From Luidia sarsii (taxonomy: Eukaryota > Echinodermata > Asteroidea > Paxillosida > Luidiidae), in assembly GCA_949987565.1 (NCBI GenBank), contig OX465102.1, forward strand, positions 29,420,268 to 29,484,267: DNA of 64,000 nt, given 5' to 3'. This document shows, one piece after another, positions 11,200-22,900 of the stretch (positions within the stretch are counted from its first letter, which is position 1; every line of letters starts with the position of its first letter). The notes below the pieces were generated by a model, which was given only the letters and a program-made list of their open reading frames with translations, was not told where the DNA came from and searched no databases. Position numbers and translations under genes: made by a program.

Positions 11200-11984
11200 C
11201 GAGTTGGAGTGATCACTCTCTGTCACGTCTGACACCGTTCTGGTGAGGACAACTAAAATTATATTTTTTGACAGAAAAAAAGAAAGAAATTAACACATGC
11301 ATCACCTTCCCAATCAGCTGAAGAAAATCCGTTTGATTCAAAATGATTCAAATTGATTCAATTGTTTGAGGAAGATTTATGATTTGCATGTCCGAGGCTT
11401 TTTCCACATGACATGTTGGTTTTTTTAATTCTCTTATGAAAACATGATTGTAATATTTTTTGGCGTCAGACAAGTTGATTTGGGATTTTTATTTCTTATT
11501 CTTTTAAACCGAGATTCATCTTTCCAAAACAAAACAAAAAGTGGAAGAAAAAAAATATATGCAAAAACAAGCGAAAATGCTTTGAAAAAAAAATATAAAT
11601 AAAAATAGCCAAAAAAAAAATGGTGCTTTTGTATATTTCAGGATTACTTGTGCTTTATGAAGCGTTTCTTCACTTGTTCCTTTGTCGTTTGGGGGCTTTT
11701 CATGCGTTTCTCCATTTGACGAGCTCAAGGCTTGTAGATGTTTGTGTTTGTTCACGCTCTCATTCTGTGGTGACTGCGCATGTTGATAGCAGTGTTGCTT
11801 ACATGCTTGCTTGATTTCGTTGATGCTGTGGGCGGATGAGGCAAGCGGGTGTGTTGGAGGTTTCCTGGAGTCATTGCACGCACAGTGCCATCGTAGACCC
11901 CTTAGTCATCCCAGCGGTCATACGGGCTGCCATCCATTGACTTTAGGAACGGCTGAAGCTCTATGGCTGGAGCCTGTCCGGACT

Positions 11985-12135
11985 CTGTCCTAGTAGGCAG
12001 TCATGGTGACACCATGGTGGTGACACCATGTGCATCGTCTCTTAAGAGGAGCGTGGCTCTGAAAAGAGCCGGTATCTGGACTGCGTACTGTTGTTCATGC
12101 AGCTGCGTGGAATTTGACGCTACTGGCTATAACGA
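11985..12135. mobile_element. Solo arm of histone-stem-loop-bearing foldback family
   Basis: Two ggtgacaccatg words are followed by cgtctcttaagaggagc and the perfect hairpin GGCTCTGAAAAGAGCC at 12055-12070, then ggtatctgg. The order matches the left arm of 15021-15243. No right arm is present. Confidence 0.7.
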
Positions 12136-13025
12136 CTCCCGATTGGCCAGCTGTGGGTGGGGGCATGCCATAGCATTTTTAATGAGGCTGACTTTGAGCC
12201 CCATTTGGGGTGAACCGACCGTAGATTCCATTGGGAATCCTGTAACAAAATGCGCTCTTAGATAAATGGGTTAAGCTGACAGCTAGATTTTGGTGTTGGT
12301 TCAAACCACAAACTGACTTTAAGCCGATTTTAGTATTCATGTCCAAATGCTCACTATTTACATTCTGTAAGGCGTATGGTACTCTCAGAGGCATATGTAA
12401 TTCGTAGGGAATTTTTAAAAAATATCCGAAATTACCCAATATTGGAGTATATGTGGTGTGAACCCCCCCCCCCCCCCTTCCCCTCCATGACAAGCCCCTT
12501 TTATTTTGCTGACCAAATCGTTTGCTAGATTCAATGGTTTTTACTTGCTTTCTGGACACAAAAAAATTGATCTTTTTTTTATTATTAACTGCCCTGGTCC
12601 AGTACAGTAGCTTTTGTTCGACCAAGTGCCTTTTTGTGAGAGGGGGAACAGAAATCGTTTCAAAGCTAAATTTGAGCCAAACCTAGTTTGGAGTTTGCGT
12701 TGGAAAGCCTCTGTCAGTGTGTTAAATTTTAATAGGATCGCTTACAGGAAAATTAAGGAGTACGCAGATGCAGGTCAGTGTACGATATAAACATCAAGGG
12801 AATCCATGGTTGAGTTCCATGTCTGTCACTCATAGTTGCACAGTAACAGATGCCTCACATTAGAATTGTTGCTTTTGAGTTGATTGTATAATTATTTTTT
12901 TTAAAGATGGATCTAACATAGCCAGTTGAAAATTGGCAAATGGGGGAGCAGGTGTTATAGAATCCTAATCTCACTGTATTCACTGCCAGAATGCTGAATG
13001 TGTCGTCATGTGGTGCACTAATAAT

Positions 13026-13370
13026 CTATTTCCCCTCCCCCTCTCCCTCCTCATCCCTGTCCCCTCCCCCTCCCCCTCCCCATCCCTGTCCCCCCCCCTC
13101 CCCTCCCCTCTCCCTCCCCATCCCTGTCCCCCTCCCCCTCCCCCTCCCCCTCCCAATCCCCATCCGCCTCTCCCTCTCCCCCTCCCTCTCCCTCTCCCTC
13201 TCCATCTCTCTCTCCCTCCCCATCCCCATCCCCCTCCCCATCCCCCTCCGCCTCTCCCTCTCCCTCTCCCTCTCCCTCTCCCTCTCCCTCTCCCCCTCCC
13301 CTCTCCCTCCCCATCCCTGTCCCCATCCCCATCCCCCTCCCCCTCCCCCTCCCCTCCCCCTCAAATTTCA
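13026..13370 (+). repeat. CCCTCC/CTCTCC polypyrimidine tract, intergenic
   Basis: About 345 bp of almost uninterrupted C/T on the + strand, with interspersed CCATCC units. It is a candidate for triplex or slipped structures. Long ORFs on both strands are artefacts. Confidence 0.95.
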
Positions 13371-15020
13371 AACAGTCGGGCCCCCAGTTTTTTGTTTTCA
13401 ATCTGTGAGTAAGCCAGCCTTTGTATAAAGCGTTTTTATTAAAAGTAAAAAAGAAAAAAATCCCTCAGGCTCTCTACAGATTTGGAGACTGACCTTGTTC
13501 ACTTTCCAGTCAGTGAGCGACAGGCACCGGGTTTTTTTTTCTTTTATTCCTGAATGTCTGAGATGATTTCAGACGTCTTTATGGCCCAGTTTCAAAATGG
13601 ACAGATTCAGATTCAGTGAGAAAGGTCAGAAAACCGCAAGCAGTATTTTCAGCGTTGACGGGAACAAAGCCCCCCCCCCTCCCTCCGAGTCTGAGCCAGA
13701 TCCGGGGATTTGTGGAGGGCCTGCGTTGTTTAATTGTATTATTCGTCAGACCGGCATTTCGTACCGATTTCACCAGACTCCTGCAAATGAGCACAGCTCT
13801 GGCATCTTCGTATCTCGATCGTCTACGATCTTCCGTTGTTACCACTTCTACCTGTCAGTTTCTGATGTCAAAACAATTCACAGTTGGCCCCATAAAAGCA
13901 TTTCACGAGCTCCAGAGTGAAACGTTTGTTTGAAATGGACAAGTTATGCATTGCACATTACCGAGCGACATCCGCAAGGCAGCCATTTAAGCATAAAGCA
14001 CAAACATTTGATAACCCAATGCTATTGAAATTTTTAAAAAACCAGTAGGGCTATACCAAGTGATTTTCGAATATGTATGAGTGACTGTACTTTCAGATGG
14101 TAAACTTACAAAGAAGTTGAAACAGATTGGATGTGAAAGTTACCAAATGTATCGATTTAAACAAAACAAAACTTATATAAATGTATATAGCATACAGCCA
14201 GTCGTAGAAATGTTTAGAACATAGCAATCTACTCATTTGTTTTTTAATTTCAAATCGATTAGCATAGTGTTACTTTTATGTTTCCTTTTTGGTGTTTTTC
14301 TGCAGTGATGTTTATCTGTTTAACAAAAAAAAAGCATCTTTTAAAAAAAAAATTAGTAACTTTATTATTCAGAAAAAAATATGGAAGATTGTGTTGATAA
14401 TGCATTTCTGCAATTTAAAGAAAAAAAAACAATTGGATTGATTTTTTGGTTCTCATTTTTTTTCCTCTTCTGTACAAAATTGTCTTCAACGATTAGTTGA
14501 ACTGAGAGCGAAGATTGTTATAACCCCTCTAATAACTGTCTGTGGATAATTTCACCAGTAAGTAAAATAAAACATTAATTTTGATGAATCAGAATTGCTC
14601 GTCTGTGGAAGTAATGATGTAGAATCAATAAATAAGAAAATAATGAGAATGAAGTAGCCTCTTACGCACTTTCTCCACTCCAGTGTTCAAAGCACAGATC
14701 CTTCGCACTGCCCCAAGTAATAATGAGTCGAAACCAACAAGACATTTACATTAAATCACACACCACGTGAAACAAAAATGAAATGAGAATAATTTCAAGT
14801 GAGTTTTGACAGTTTTTTCACGGAGCAAATGCATCGTTTTTGATTGGGTAATCTATTTCACAATGGTGGTCCCACGTGAAGGAAGAACATGTCCCTCCAA
14901 GGGATTCTTGTTCAATGGAACAAGATCATGCGTCAGAAGATCTCAAGAATGGAACTGGATTATAGTGCAGAGTTAAGCAAAGATAGATAATACTTGAAGG
15001 TTTTCATGGTGGAAAAAACT

Positions 15021-15243
15021 TAGTGGAAGGTTTGCGGTGACACCATTTTACAGGTATATCTTCTCTTTCAAGAAGTGGCACTGAAAAGAGCTGGTAACTC
15101 AACGCTGCGGCTAGTGTGTACTCTCCTGACGACGGGCAGAATACACACTACCCGAAACGGAAACGTTGAGTTATCGGCTCTTTTTCAGAGCCACACTTCT
15201 TGAAAGAGAAGATATACATGGTGTCACCGCAAACCTTCCACTA
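15021..15243. mobile_element. Complete foldback element with histone-stem-loop-like hairpin in each arm
   Basis: The left arm is tagtggaaggtttgcggtga then caccat, tcttctctttcaagaagtgg, a decayed hairpin (15077-15092) and ggtaactcaac. The right arm mirrors it with gttgagttatc, a hairpin with GGCTCT/AGAGCC stem and 5-nt loop (15176-15192), acacttcttgaaagagaag and atggtgtcaccgcaaacctt. The ends read CTTAGTGG and CCACTAAG. The centre is a diverged spacer with tgacgacgggcaga. Confidence 0.85.
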
Positions 15244-15330
15244 AGCAAAGATACATTTTACTGCTGAGGAGAGCCATGGATGCAATGGAAAGTGAATAGG
15301 GCCTAGTGCTAGTCACCCCCCCCAAAAAAA

Positions 15331-15363
<33 letters not shown>

Positions 15364-15819
15364 AATAAATCGTCTAGACCACAACATATTTTGCCCTTTG
15401 ACCGCACATTCATAATTATATATTTACACAAATTTCACGCGGAAGATTTTGGGATGTTTTTTTTTGGGGGGGGGGCTTGAAACGTGATTTTTTTTATATC
15501 CAGTAATTTCTTTGTACTTGGGAGGGCTTCGTGCTTGGCTCTAGAAAATAAGCCTCATTTACAAAAACAAATATTTTTTTACCAAAGTGAAGTTTGGAGC
15601 TTGCGAACAATAAAACACCTTGCAAGAGCCTGCTCAATGAAATGAAACAGAAAGTCCATTCCAAATCTGTTTTCCGTTGAATTTTTGGGAGACAAACAAA
15701 CTACACTGCAGTGAACCAAAACTAAAACGCGTGTTTCCAAAGGTGTGTTGCTCAATGGAAACTGCAGTGAAGTAAAATCCCGTCTGGGGACGACTTGAAG
15801 GTTTGTGACGGTGCAACCA

Positions 15820-15965
15820 TAATGTGGACAGTTTGCGGTGACGCCGTGTTAGTCATCCCTTTGGACAATGAGTGTGGCTCTGAGATGAAGCCGGTCACTC
15901 CACGTTTCTGACCGTTGTCATTGTCAGGAGACACCAGAGGAGAGGGCTTCCTTCGCCTCGGACTT
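15820..15965. mobile_element. Diverged left arm of the foldback family
   Basis: It contains gtttgcggtgacgcc, gagtgtggctctgagatgaa and gccggtcactccacgtttc in the family order. The hairpin is degraded. Confidence 0.5.
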
Positions 15966-16165
15966 CGTCTCCATCTCACAAAACTTGATCATGCCATTTG
16001 TGGTTGGCAGCTGAGTTTATTTTGAAGAGCTGTTTTCCTGAAAACAGCATCCCCAAAAAATAATAATAATAATAATAATAAAACCCCACTGCTGCAGTGA
16101 CTTCCAAAAAAGTGCACAAAAATGGAATCTGAGATAAATTATATCCTTTTTCAAAATAATAATTA

Positions 16166-16216
16166 TTTAGTGGGCCTGACGTTTCGATCCTAGCAGGACC
16201 TTTCTCAAAGGCAGAG
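16166..16216 (+). repeat. Dispersed repeat core (GGGCCTGACGTTTCGATCC family)
   Basis: It carries gggcctgacgtttcgatcc, tagcaggacc and tttctcaaaggcagag. The same core recurs at about 18395, 19338, 39183, 39419, 47225, 47985, 53090, 55905 and 61352, and is amplified at 31941-32720. Confidence 0.85.
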
Positions 16217-16389
16217 AATTATCCTTTTTGTAAGACCCGGCCTATAGGCTCCATTCTCAGGTTTGGCTCAACGGTTCACCAAAAGGTGGCTTGTGGTTTT
16301 CTGTTCAAGTTCAAGCTCAGTTGGGAGTCTTTCAAAATGGAGTATCTTCTCCAAAACCGAAGACGATATTTTTGTATAGGGTCGATCGG

Positions 16390-16849
16390 TACTTACGGTT
16401 AGTATCACAGTTTTGATCATCCCGCGCCGCCGCGTTCGATCGAGCACATGGCGAACATTTTTGGCATAGCGCCCTCAGTCGGTCGACCAGCACCAGTTAA
16501 GTCTAGCACCCAAATCAGCCCCCCAGTGTTGCAATTCTAATACGACGCGTTTTCTTGCATTTCCCTGCGCCCAACGGAGTCGCCCGACTAATTGCGTCGA
16601 TCGCAGCGTGTTCGACGTCCGGAGTTTGACGCGATACGCGCACAATATTGTGGTGTATTAAGCCACAAAAATACTCCATTTGTAGATAGATCTAAACAAC
16701 CGATATGGGTCGAATAGGTTGAGAGAACGTTACTGTTGAGCAGCTTGTATATTTAGATCGCATTTTCCCCCCCTGTATAGCTTGGGATTTGGTTGGTTTT
16801 CGAGACACTTTTTTTTTTGGCCGGCGACCTAGGCGGCCATTGCTGCAAT
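16390..16849 (+). promoter_or_regulatory. RBM26: Putative RBM26/27 promoter and 5'UTR
   Basis: CpG-containing words such as cccgcgccgccgcgttcgat, atacgacgcg and gacgcgatacgcgc cluster just upstream of the start codon, unlike the AT-rich surroundings. GGCGGCCAT at 16832-16840 contains the CCAT core typical of YY1-type sites. No TATA box is evident. The transcription start cannot be fixed by eye. Confidence 0.4.
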
Positions 16850-16914
16850 ATGCCAGTCAACATAGAGAATGTGGAAAGGCTGAAGGAATGGCTGAAACGA
16901 AAACTCGAACCGAT
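16850..16914 (+). CDS. RBM26: RBM26/27 exon 1: start codon and PWI-like helix 1
   Basis: ATG at 16850, then NVERLKEWLKRKLEP; donor cgat|gtaagt. It ends two bases into an Ile codon completed by exon 2. Confidence 0.9.
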
Positions 16915-19900
16915 GTAAGTACGGAAAAATGTCGGAATAGAAGCTGGTCTTAACCTCGATTGATACTATTTGCATTGATATACTGAGCAGGGTAATGCAA
17001 ACCTACTAGAAGTCTAAAGTATACTTTACTACATTGTGTGTTGGCCAGATGCCTTTCCGCTTTCCGGAGCCAGGATTTACCTTTGGCTTTGCTTTGCCTT
17101 TGGATTGAATTCGGTTTTAATCGTTATCTTTACTTGAACCCTGGTTGAGTGCCCAGTTTTCGGTCATGACTCTACCCTCTTGCTCACCCCGGGCATAACC
17201 CTGCCTGAAACTGGTGAAAGTGAAAGGTTAGGGTAAAGGTTATGGTAATTGTTTACTTGGCCCTTAGACTAGCCCAAGTTAGACGTGGCAGAATGATTTT
17301 TTTTATAAGAATTTAATTCAATTTCAAGGGCAGTCCAGCCAGGTAAGTTTTATTAGAAAAGTAACAGACAAAAATGTTGTAAACTGCTCATTTAGTCATT
17401 GAACCAAATACAAATTGTAAAAAATAGAGCCTGGACGGTCTGTTGTTTCAACAGCTAGTACTACTAACTATTTATTACACTATACAGTACTCAGTAGTAC
17501 TAGTAGTCCGAGTAACTTGGACCCTTGCAATCGCCCTTTAAAAAAATGCAGTGGCTGTTGTTATGGCAGTCGTCCGTGTGGTTCCCTGACTTTACAGTAT
17601 TTGTCAGGATGTTTAGCTCTTGGAACCAGACTATCAACTAATACTAGACTGGTTCAACCAGCCTGCAATGCTGACGAAATACAATCAAGTCAGGGAACCA
17701 TACGGACGACTGCCGTAACAACAGCCACTGCGTTAAAAAAAATTGAGGCGGTCGGGCGATAGTAGGGTCCAAGGAAACTCGAACAAACAACGATGTGTTC
17801 GACTCCATGACTACCCCCGACCAAAACCCCCAGATTTTACCCCGAAAACACCCGTGAAACCATCCCACGCACCCATCTTTTGATTAAGTGAGAATCACCG
17901 ATTTCAATACTGGTAATTTGTTTTATTCACATTTGGGGGAAAAGGAGAAAATTTAATTTCCAAAGCAACGTCCGGACATCGCGCGGTGCATACTCTGATT
18001 CTGAACCAAATTTTCGAGACTCATGCCTGCCCGTTGCAGCAGCGCGCGATGTCCTGACGGGAAATTAAATTTTCTCCTTTTTCCCCAAATGTGAGTAAAA
18101 CAAATTACCAGTATTGAAATCAGTGATTCTCACCTAATAAGTTAATCCAAGGATGGGTGTGTGGGATGGTTTCACGGGTGTTTTGGGGGTAAAATCTGAG
18201 GGTTTCAATCGGGGATAGTCATGGAGTCGAACACATCGTTATTTGCTCGTGTTTCACTACTGAAAATCTTGGACCCTTCTTTTGCCCGACCACTCTTTTT
18301 TTTTTCAAAGGGCGATTGTAAGGGACCAAGTTACTCGGACTAAACCTAGCTACAGTAACTTTAGCCCTTCTACTCCTTTTTGTTTTTTTTCTTAAAATTT
18401 AATGGGCCTGACATTTCGATCTTAGCAGGACCTTTCTCAAAGGCAGAGGAAGGTCCTGCTAGGATCGAAACGTCAGGCCCACTAAATTTTAAGATTTGCA
18501 TTTTGGTTATTTTAGTCAGTATACTCAGTAAGCAGTTTGCAACATTTTTGTATATAATTTTTTTTTATTTCGATCATCATACAAGGGCTATAGTGAATGT
18601 ATTATACCTCCCTGCGTAATCGGGCCATTTTGAATCTAATCTAACTTACTTTCGGGTCATAAAAGGACAGCAAACCGAAGTGTGAAGAATGTTGGAATAT
18701 TTATGTGTCAGTAGTATTAAAGCCCCTACACACCATTGGTAAAGGTATTAGAAATGTGTCCATACTTTATCTAATCCAGTATTTTGCATGAAATAACACA
18801 CCTGTGAAAGTTTCAGCTCAATGTTGCGAGAAAATGGTGAAAAACTGGCTCATTTTTTCAACAAACTGTTTCAGCTTTGAGGATCGTAAATTGCACCTAG
18901 CAGAGTTTTCAATAGCGCCACCGTGCATTTAAACCGGAAAAATTAAAAGTAAATCTTAGAACAGTCGTCGTGGACCATGGTGGATTTGTGCAAATGGTGT
19001 GTAGGGGCTTTAAGGCTGGTAAGGTCTTTGAAATTCATACAAAATTCAACTTTTCATGAAAATGGCAGCATTTCAAGCGCTAAAATACTGATACTGGTAT
19101 TTACTTCCACTTGAGTAAGTTATGTTAATAATAAAATTTGTCAGGTTGAAAATTGGAATTGTGGAAATGGTGTGTAGATTGTAGGGGCTTTAACTTAATG
19201 TATTATGTGCATGTGGTCATGACTCATGATGTCAGCTGAAAGGTACGTGTAGGGAATAGGGATGTTTTGCAGCAGAAATGTAGTTACCTTGTGAGCCTTT
19301 CAACAATTTACATGTATCTTCTTGATTTTTTTTTCATAAAATTTAGTGGGCCTGACGTTTCGATCCTTGCAGGACCTTTCTCAAAAGCAGAGTGATTTTT
19401 TTTCATTCGTTTTCTCACAATTTTTTTGTCATTCGTACTGGTATACCCTCATAGATGTGATGCCGACCCAGTCCCTCTGTCCAAGTACGTGGTGGCCCTC
19501 GTCAAGAAGGACAAATCGGAGCAAGAGCTCAAGGAGATATGCACAGCCCAGCTGGAAGTCTTCCTCGTCAATGGTGAGCATCAGTTTGGTGCATTATCTC
19601 TCGTCTTAAATATGTGTAGACCGCAACATGGCATAATTCAGTTGGGGGAAGGTGAAGTCGCCAGGTTTGGGATTGTCAAGCGAGTGGACATGTCCAGTCA
19701 CATTACAGTCATTAGCGAGTTTCCGTTTTACGACGGAGAGCGCACAGTACTGGAGATTTCACAGACCCCGACCGTTCCTGCACCTAAGCTCCTGTTTGGA
19801 AGCTGTTTCGTTCTGTTTACGCGACGGGTGTACGCACTGCATGCAGGGCACCGAACAGCACTGCACTGCACTGAGTATCAAAATTACGCACGCAGGATTG

Positions 19901-22900
19901 GTCAATTGTTACGTAACGCAGTAGCCGACTGCTCTGCGTTGTGTTCTGGACCGGACGCTATTTCCCCACTCAACGGTCCCAGATTTCAACGGTACGGGGA
20001 CTTGCAGGTTGTCGTGCATGCGCAGATCTATGTTCGGCTCGAATTACCGTACTAGATTTCTCCCGTCGTAAAACAAAAGCGCGTTATTGATGGCATGGCG
20101 ATGAGTCTGAATTTTAACACGGACAGCGATCTGAGCATGCGATTTTGTGCATTTTTGATTGACTGCTGCCTTTGCATTGGCCTTTTCACAAAACAGAACA
20201 GCCTGTGACATGTATTTTACTGTCAAGCTTTGCCGTCGCAGTCGTGATCTTTACTAAGGTTTGGTTGCTACTGTGTCAGCATTAAGCCTGATTTGGGATC
20301 AGGGTTTGATCAAATTGAATCCACAGTTGCATGAGAAGAAAACTTCCACGATGCTTGTTCTTGACAGGGTAGCAATTGCAGTCAATCCCACATGTCATTT
20401 GCACCTCCTGCACAGGACACACGCTGTATACCACAATTTACCACAGTGCCCTTGGGGTGCAGGCTCACATACCACAGGATACCACAAAAACCACGCTGTG
20501 GTATGTCGTGGTGTATGTGCCACAGGAAACCACACTGCACTCATGGGTGCAGGTCCAAATACCACACATCACCACAAGCATTTGTGTGTGTGTGTGTGTG
20601 TGTGTATACCACAACATACCACAGGAAAAACCATGCGTGGTTAATTGTGGTTTCAATGCCGGTTAGGGTTAATGTTATGGAAAGACCATCTCTGGTTCAG
20701 TCCGAGGCTAATCACATTTACCAGGCCTTCATTTTAATAAATACGAGGAGCGCTAAAAATTGCTCTCCTTAATTCACTTTGTTGATTTAAGGAGAGCGAT
20801 TTTTTTTCCCTGAAAAACAAAAGAAAAAACCCACTCAATTCCAACGACAAAGAAAGAAACCCATTATCATCCCAATTCATGTTTTGTTTCGGTATAAATT
20901 GCACTTTTTTGTAGCGTGAGTGACCGTCTCGCTAATACTCCTGGAAGTACGAAGTTCCGATCAGGCTTGAGTAGCGCAGCGTACTCGATCGTATGCAGCC
21001 TTGCGGCCGCTGTGCATGTGCACTGTGCAGTATACAGCGTGCAAAGATGGGTTTTGTCATGTCACGTGCAGTGCGTAGGCTGGTTTCGGCCCTACAGCTC
21101 CTGTAGTGTTGCTATGGCTCTACTTAGAGGCGGAAACCAAACCTAGACTTGCCAACCTGGTTAACGTCGCGAAGGGAAATCGGTCATAACTAAAATGCAT
21201 TACTTCCATCGTTCGTCTCCGAATGTTGTTTTCATTTAATTTAATATTTATCCCTTAGTCATTAATGTTGAAAGTGGTATGAATAGAAAGAGGAGAATAT
21301 AGGCTTCAATTTGAGGGTAAAATCGACAAATTTTGACGATGTTTACAGGGTGCGCTAGGCGGCCGGAAAACACGAGTTTGACTTTTTCTCCGCCATTTTA
21401 GCTCGATCTGCCGCGGCCGAACGGAACGATTTGGCAAATTTGAACTTCCAATATCTCAAGAAAGAAATGAAAAATCTTCTCAAATTTTCTAGAATTCTAG
21501 AAAAAAACATTTCTTATCTGGTATGCGTACTTTGGTTGACTGCGAAACTCGAAATATCGCTGGTATAAATGTAATAAACATTAGTTTATTTGTTAGAAAA
21601 CAACTGTAAGGGCTGGCGAAAGTCTACTAATCATTGCATACGTACGTACACGTGCCTAGTGCACACACTGGGCAGCGCGCGATCTCGCACCACAAACGAT
21701 CAGCCTCAACTCAACGTAAATCACCACGACGAGTACGGTCCCAAAACTCAAAAGCCGTTTTAGAGCAGATTTGGTTGGCAAATGTCTTAAATTTCTGACA
21801 CAAAACATTTGTGCTTTTAACTCATGTGAACAAAAAACAACAAAAAACAAGGTGATTAAACTTTCACGGTTTTTAAAAAATCATAATGCTCTCGTTAAAT
21901 TTGTAGGGAGCGCTTTTTTTTGCTCTCCTTGGAAAACATTAAGGAGCGCGGAGGAGCGCGAGTGCAATCGCGCTCCTTTCGTTTCAAGCCCTGATTTACT
22001 TGTGCTTTGTACCCTGTTTTATTTCAAGAAAAGGAACGAGTCAAACAAAGAAAGTCCTGTCAAAGTTTTCTTTGCCGTTGTTCAAAATTCAAGAAATGGG
22101 GAAAGCTAAATCTCCTCTCAAACGCCCGTATCTTTCGACAGAGACGGAGGGCTTTGTGAATGAGCTCTTCCAGGCCATCGCCGCCAAGTCCTACCTGTCC
22201 CCGGACGAAGGGGGCGCGGCCGTCGCCGCGGAGACCCCCGCCGGCGGAGAAGGGGCGGAGGACGACAAGGGCGGGGCCGGCGCTGGCGCCCCGCCCGGGG
22301 AGGGTCCCGCGCCCCCCGCCACGGAGGCCGAGGTCAACGCCCTGCGGGACGAGTCGGTGTCCACGATGAGAGGTCACGAGGGGGCCTGGGGCCGACGCCT
22401 GTCGGGGGGTGGGGCCGGGGCGGAGTCGGCGGACAAGGAGCACCGTCGGCCGCGCCGGTCTCGCAGTCGCTCGCGCAGCCACAGCCCCGGAAGGTAAGCG
22501 TTGCCCAGAACCGACAAGCAACCCTCTTGAAATGGGAAGCGGCCAAAATTGAGAGCTGTGCAAACTTGAGCCTGAACTGGCCCGACCACCAGGCATCAAC
22601 TCTAACTGCCTCTAATCAACCCTAACTGCCTTAACGATTATCCTAACTCAGCTTATGATGCATCACAACATCAGCTTACGATGCATCATAACTCAGCTTA
22701 CGATGCATCATAACTCAGCTTACGATGGATAACCCATCGTAAGTTGTGAGAGACCATATGGTTTTTGTGTGCAGTGTTCATGGACTTACGATTGATCGTA
22801 AAATACGATGGGTTCGGTAAAATGGACCGCTGCACATTCCAAGGGCTTGTTTATCACTCTTACTTGAGGCCTTATTGTGCTCACCGTAATGAAGCAAGGG

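Larger units (their letters stand above)
7383..11215 (+). other. LARP1: Probable LARP1 3' untranslated region
   Basis: No polyadenylation signal occurs between the stop codon and the minisatellite 20 bp later, so the array should be transcribed in the last exon. The first good AATAAA hexamers on the strand are at 10995 and 11194. Apart from the two arrays, 7960-10140 is largely unique sequence, with a C-homopolymer near 9435-9457. The exact 3' end is inferred. Confidence 0.5.
11216..16389. other. Intergenic region between LARP1 and RBM26/27
   Basis: No convincing exon is visible. It contains poly-A/T runs, a foldback arm (11985-12135), a pyrimidine tract (13026-13370), a complete foldback element (15021-15243), an AATAAT/AAAT microsatellite (15327-15370), a diverged arm (15820-15965) and a dispersed-repeat core (16166-16216). 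ORFs at 13579-13933 overlap on both strands and show no recognisable protein. Confidence 0.7.

Noticed and set aside
13579..13933. Overlapping ORFs of about 90-105 codons on both strands in the intergenic region
   Set aside because: No recognisable domain, no splice context, and the frames compete.
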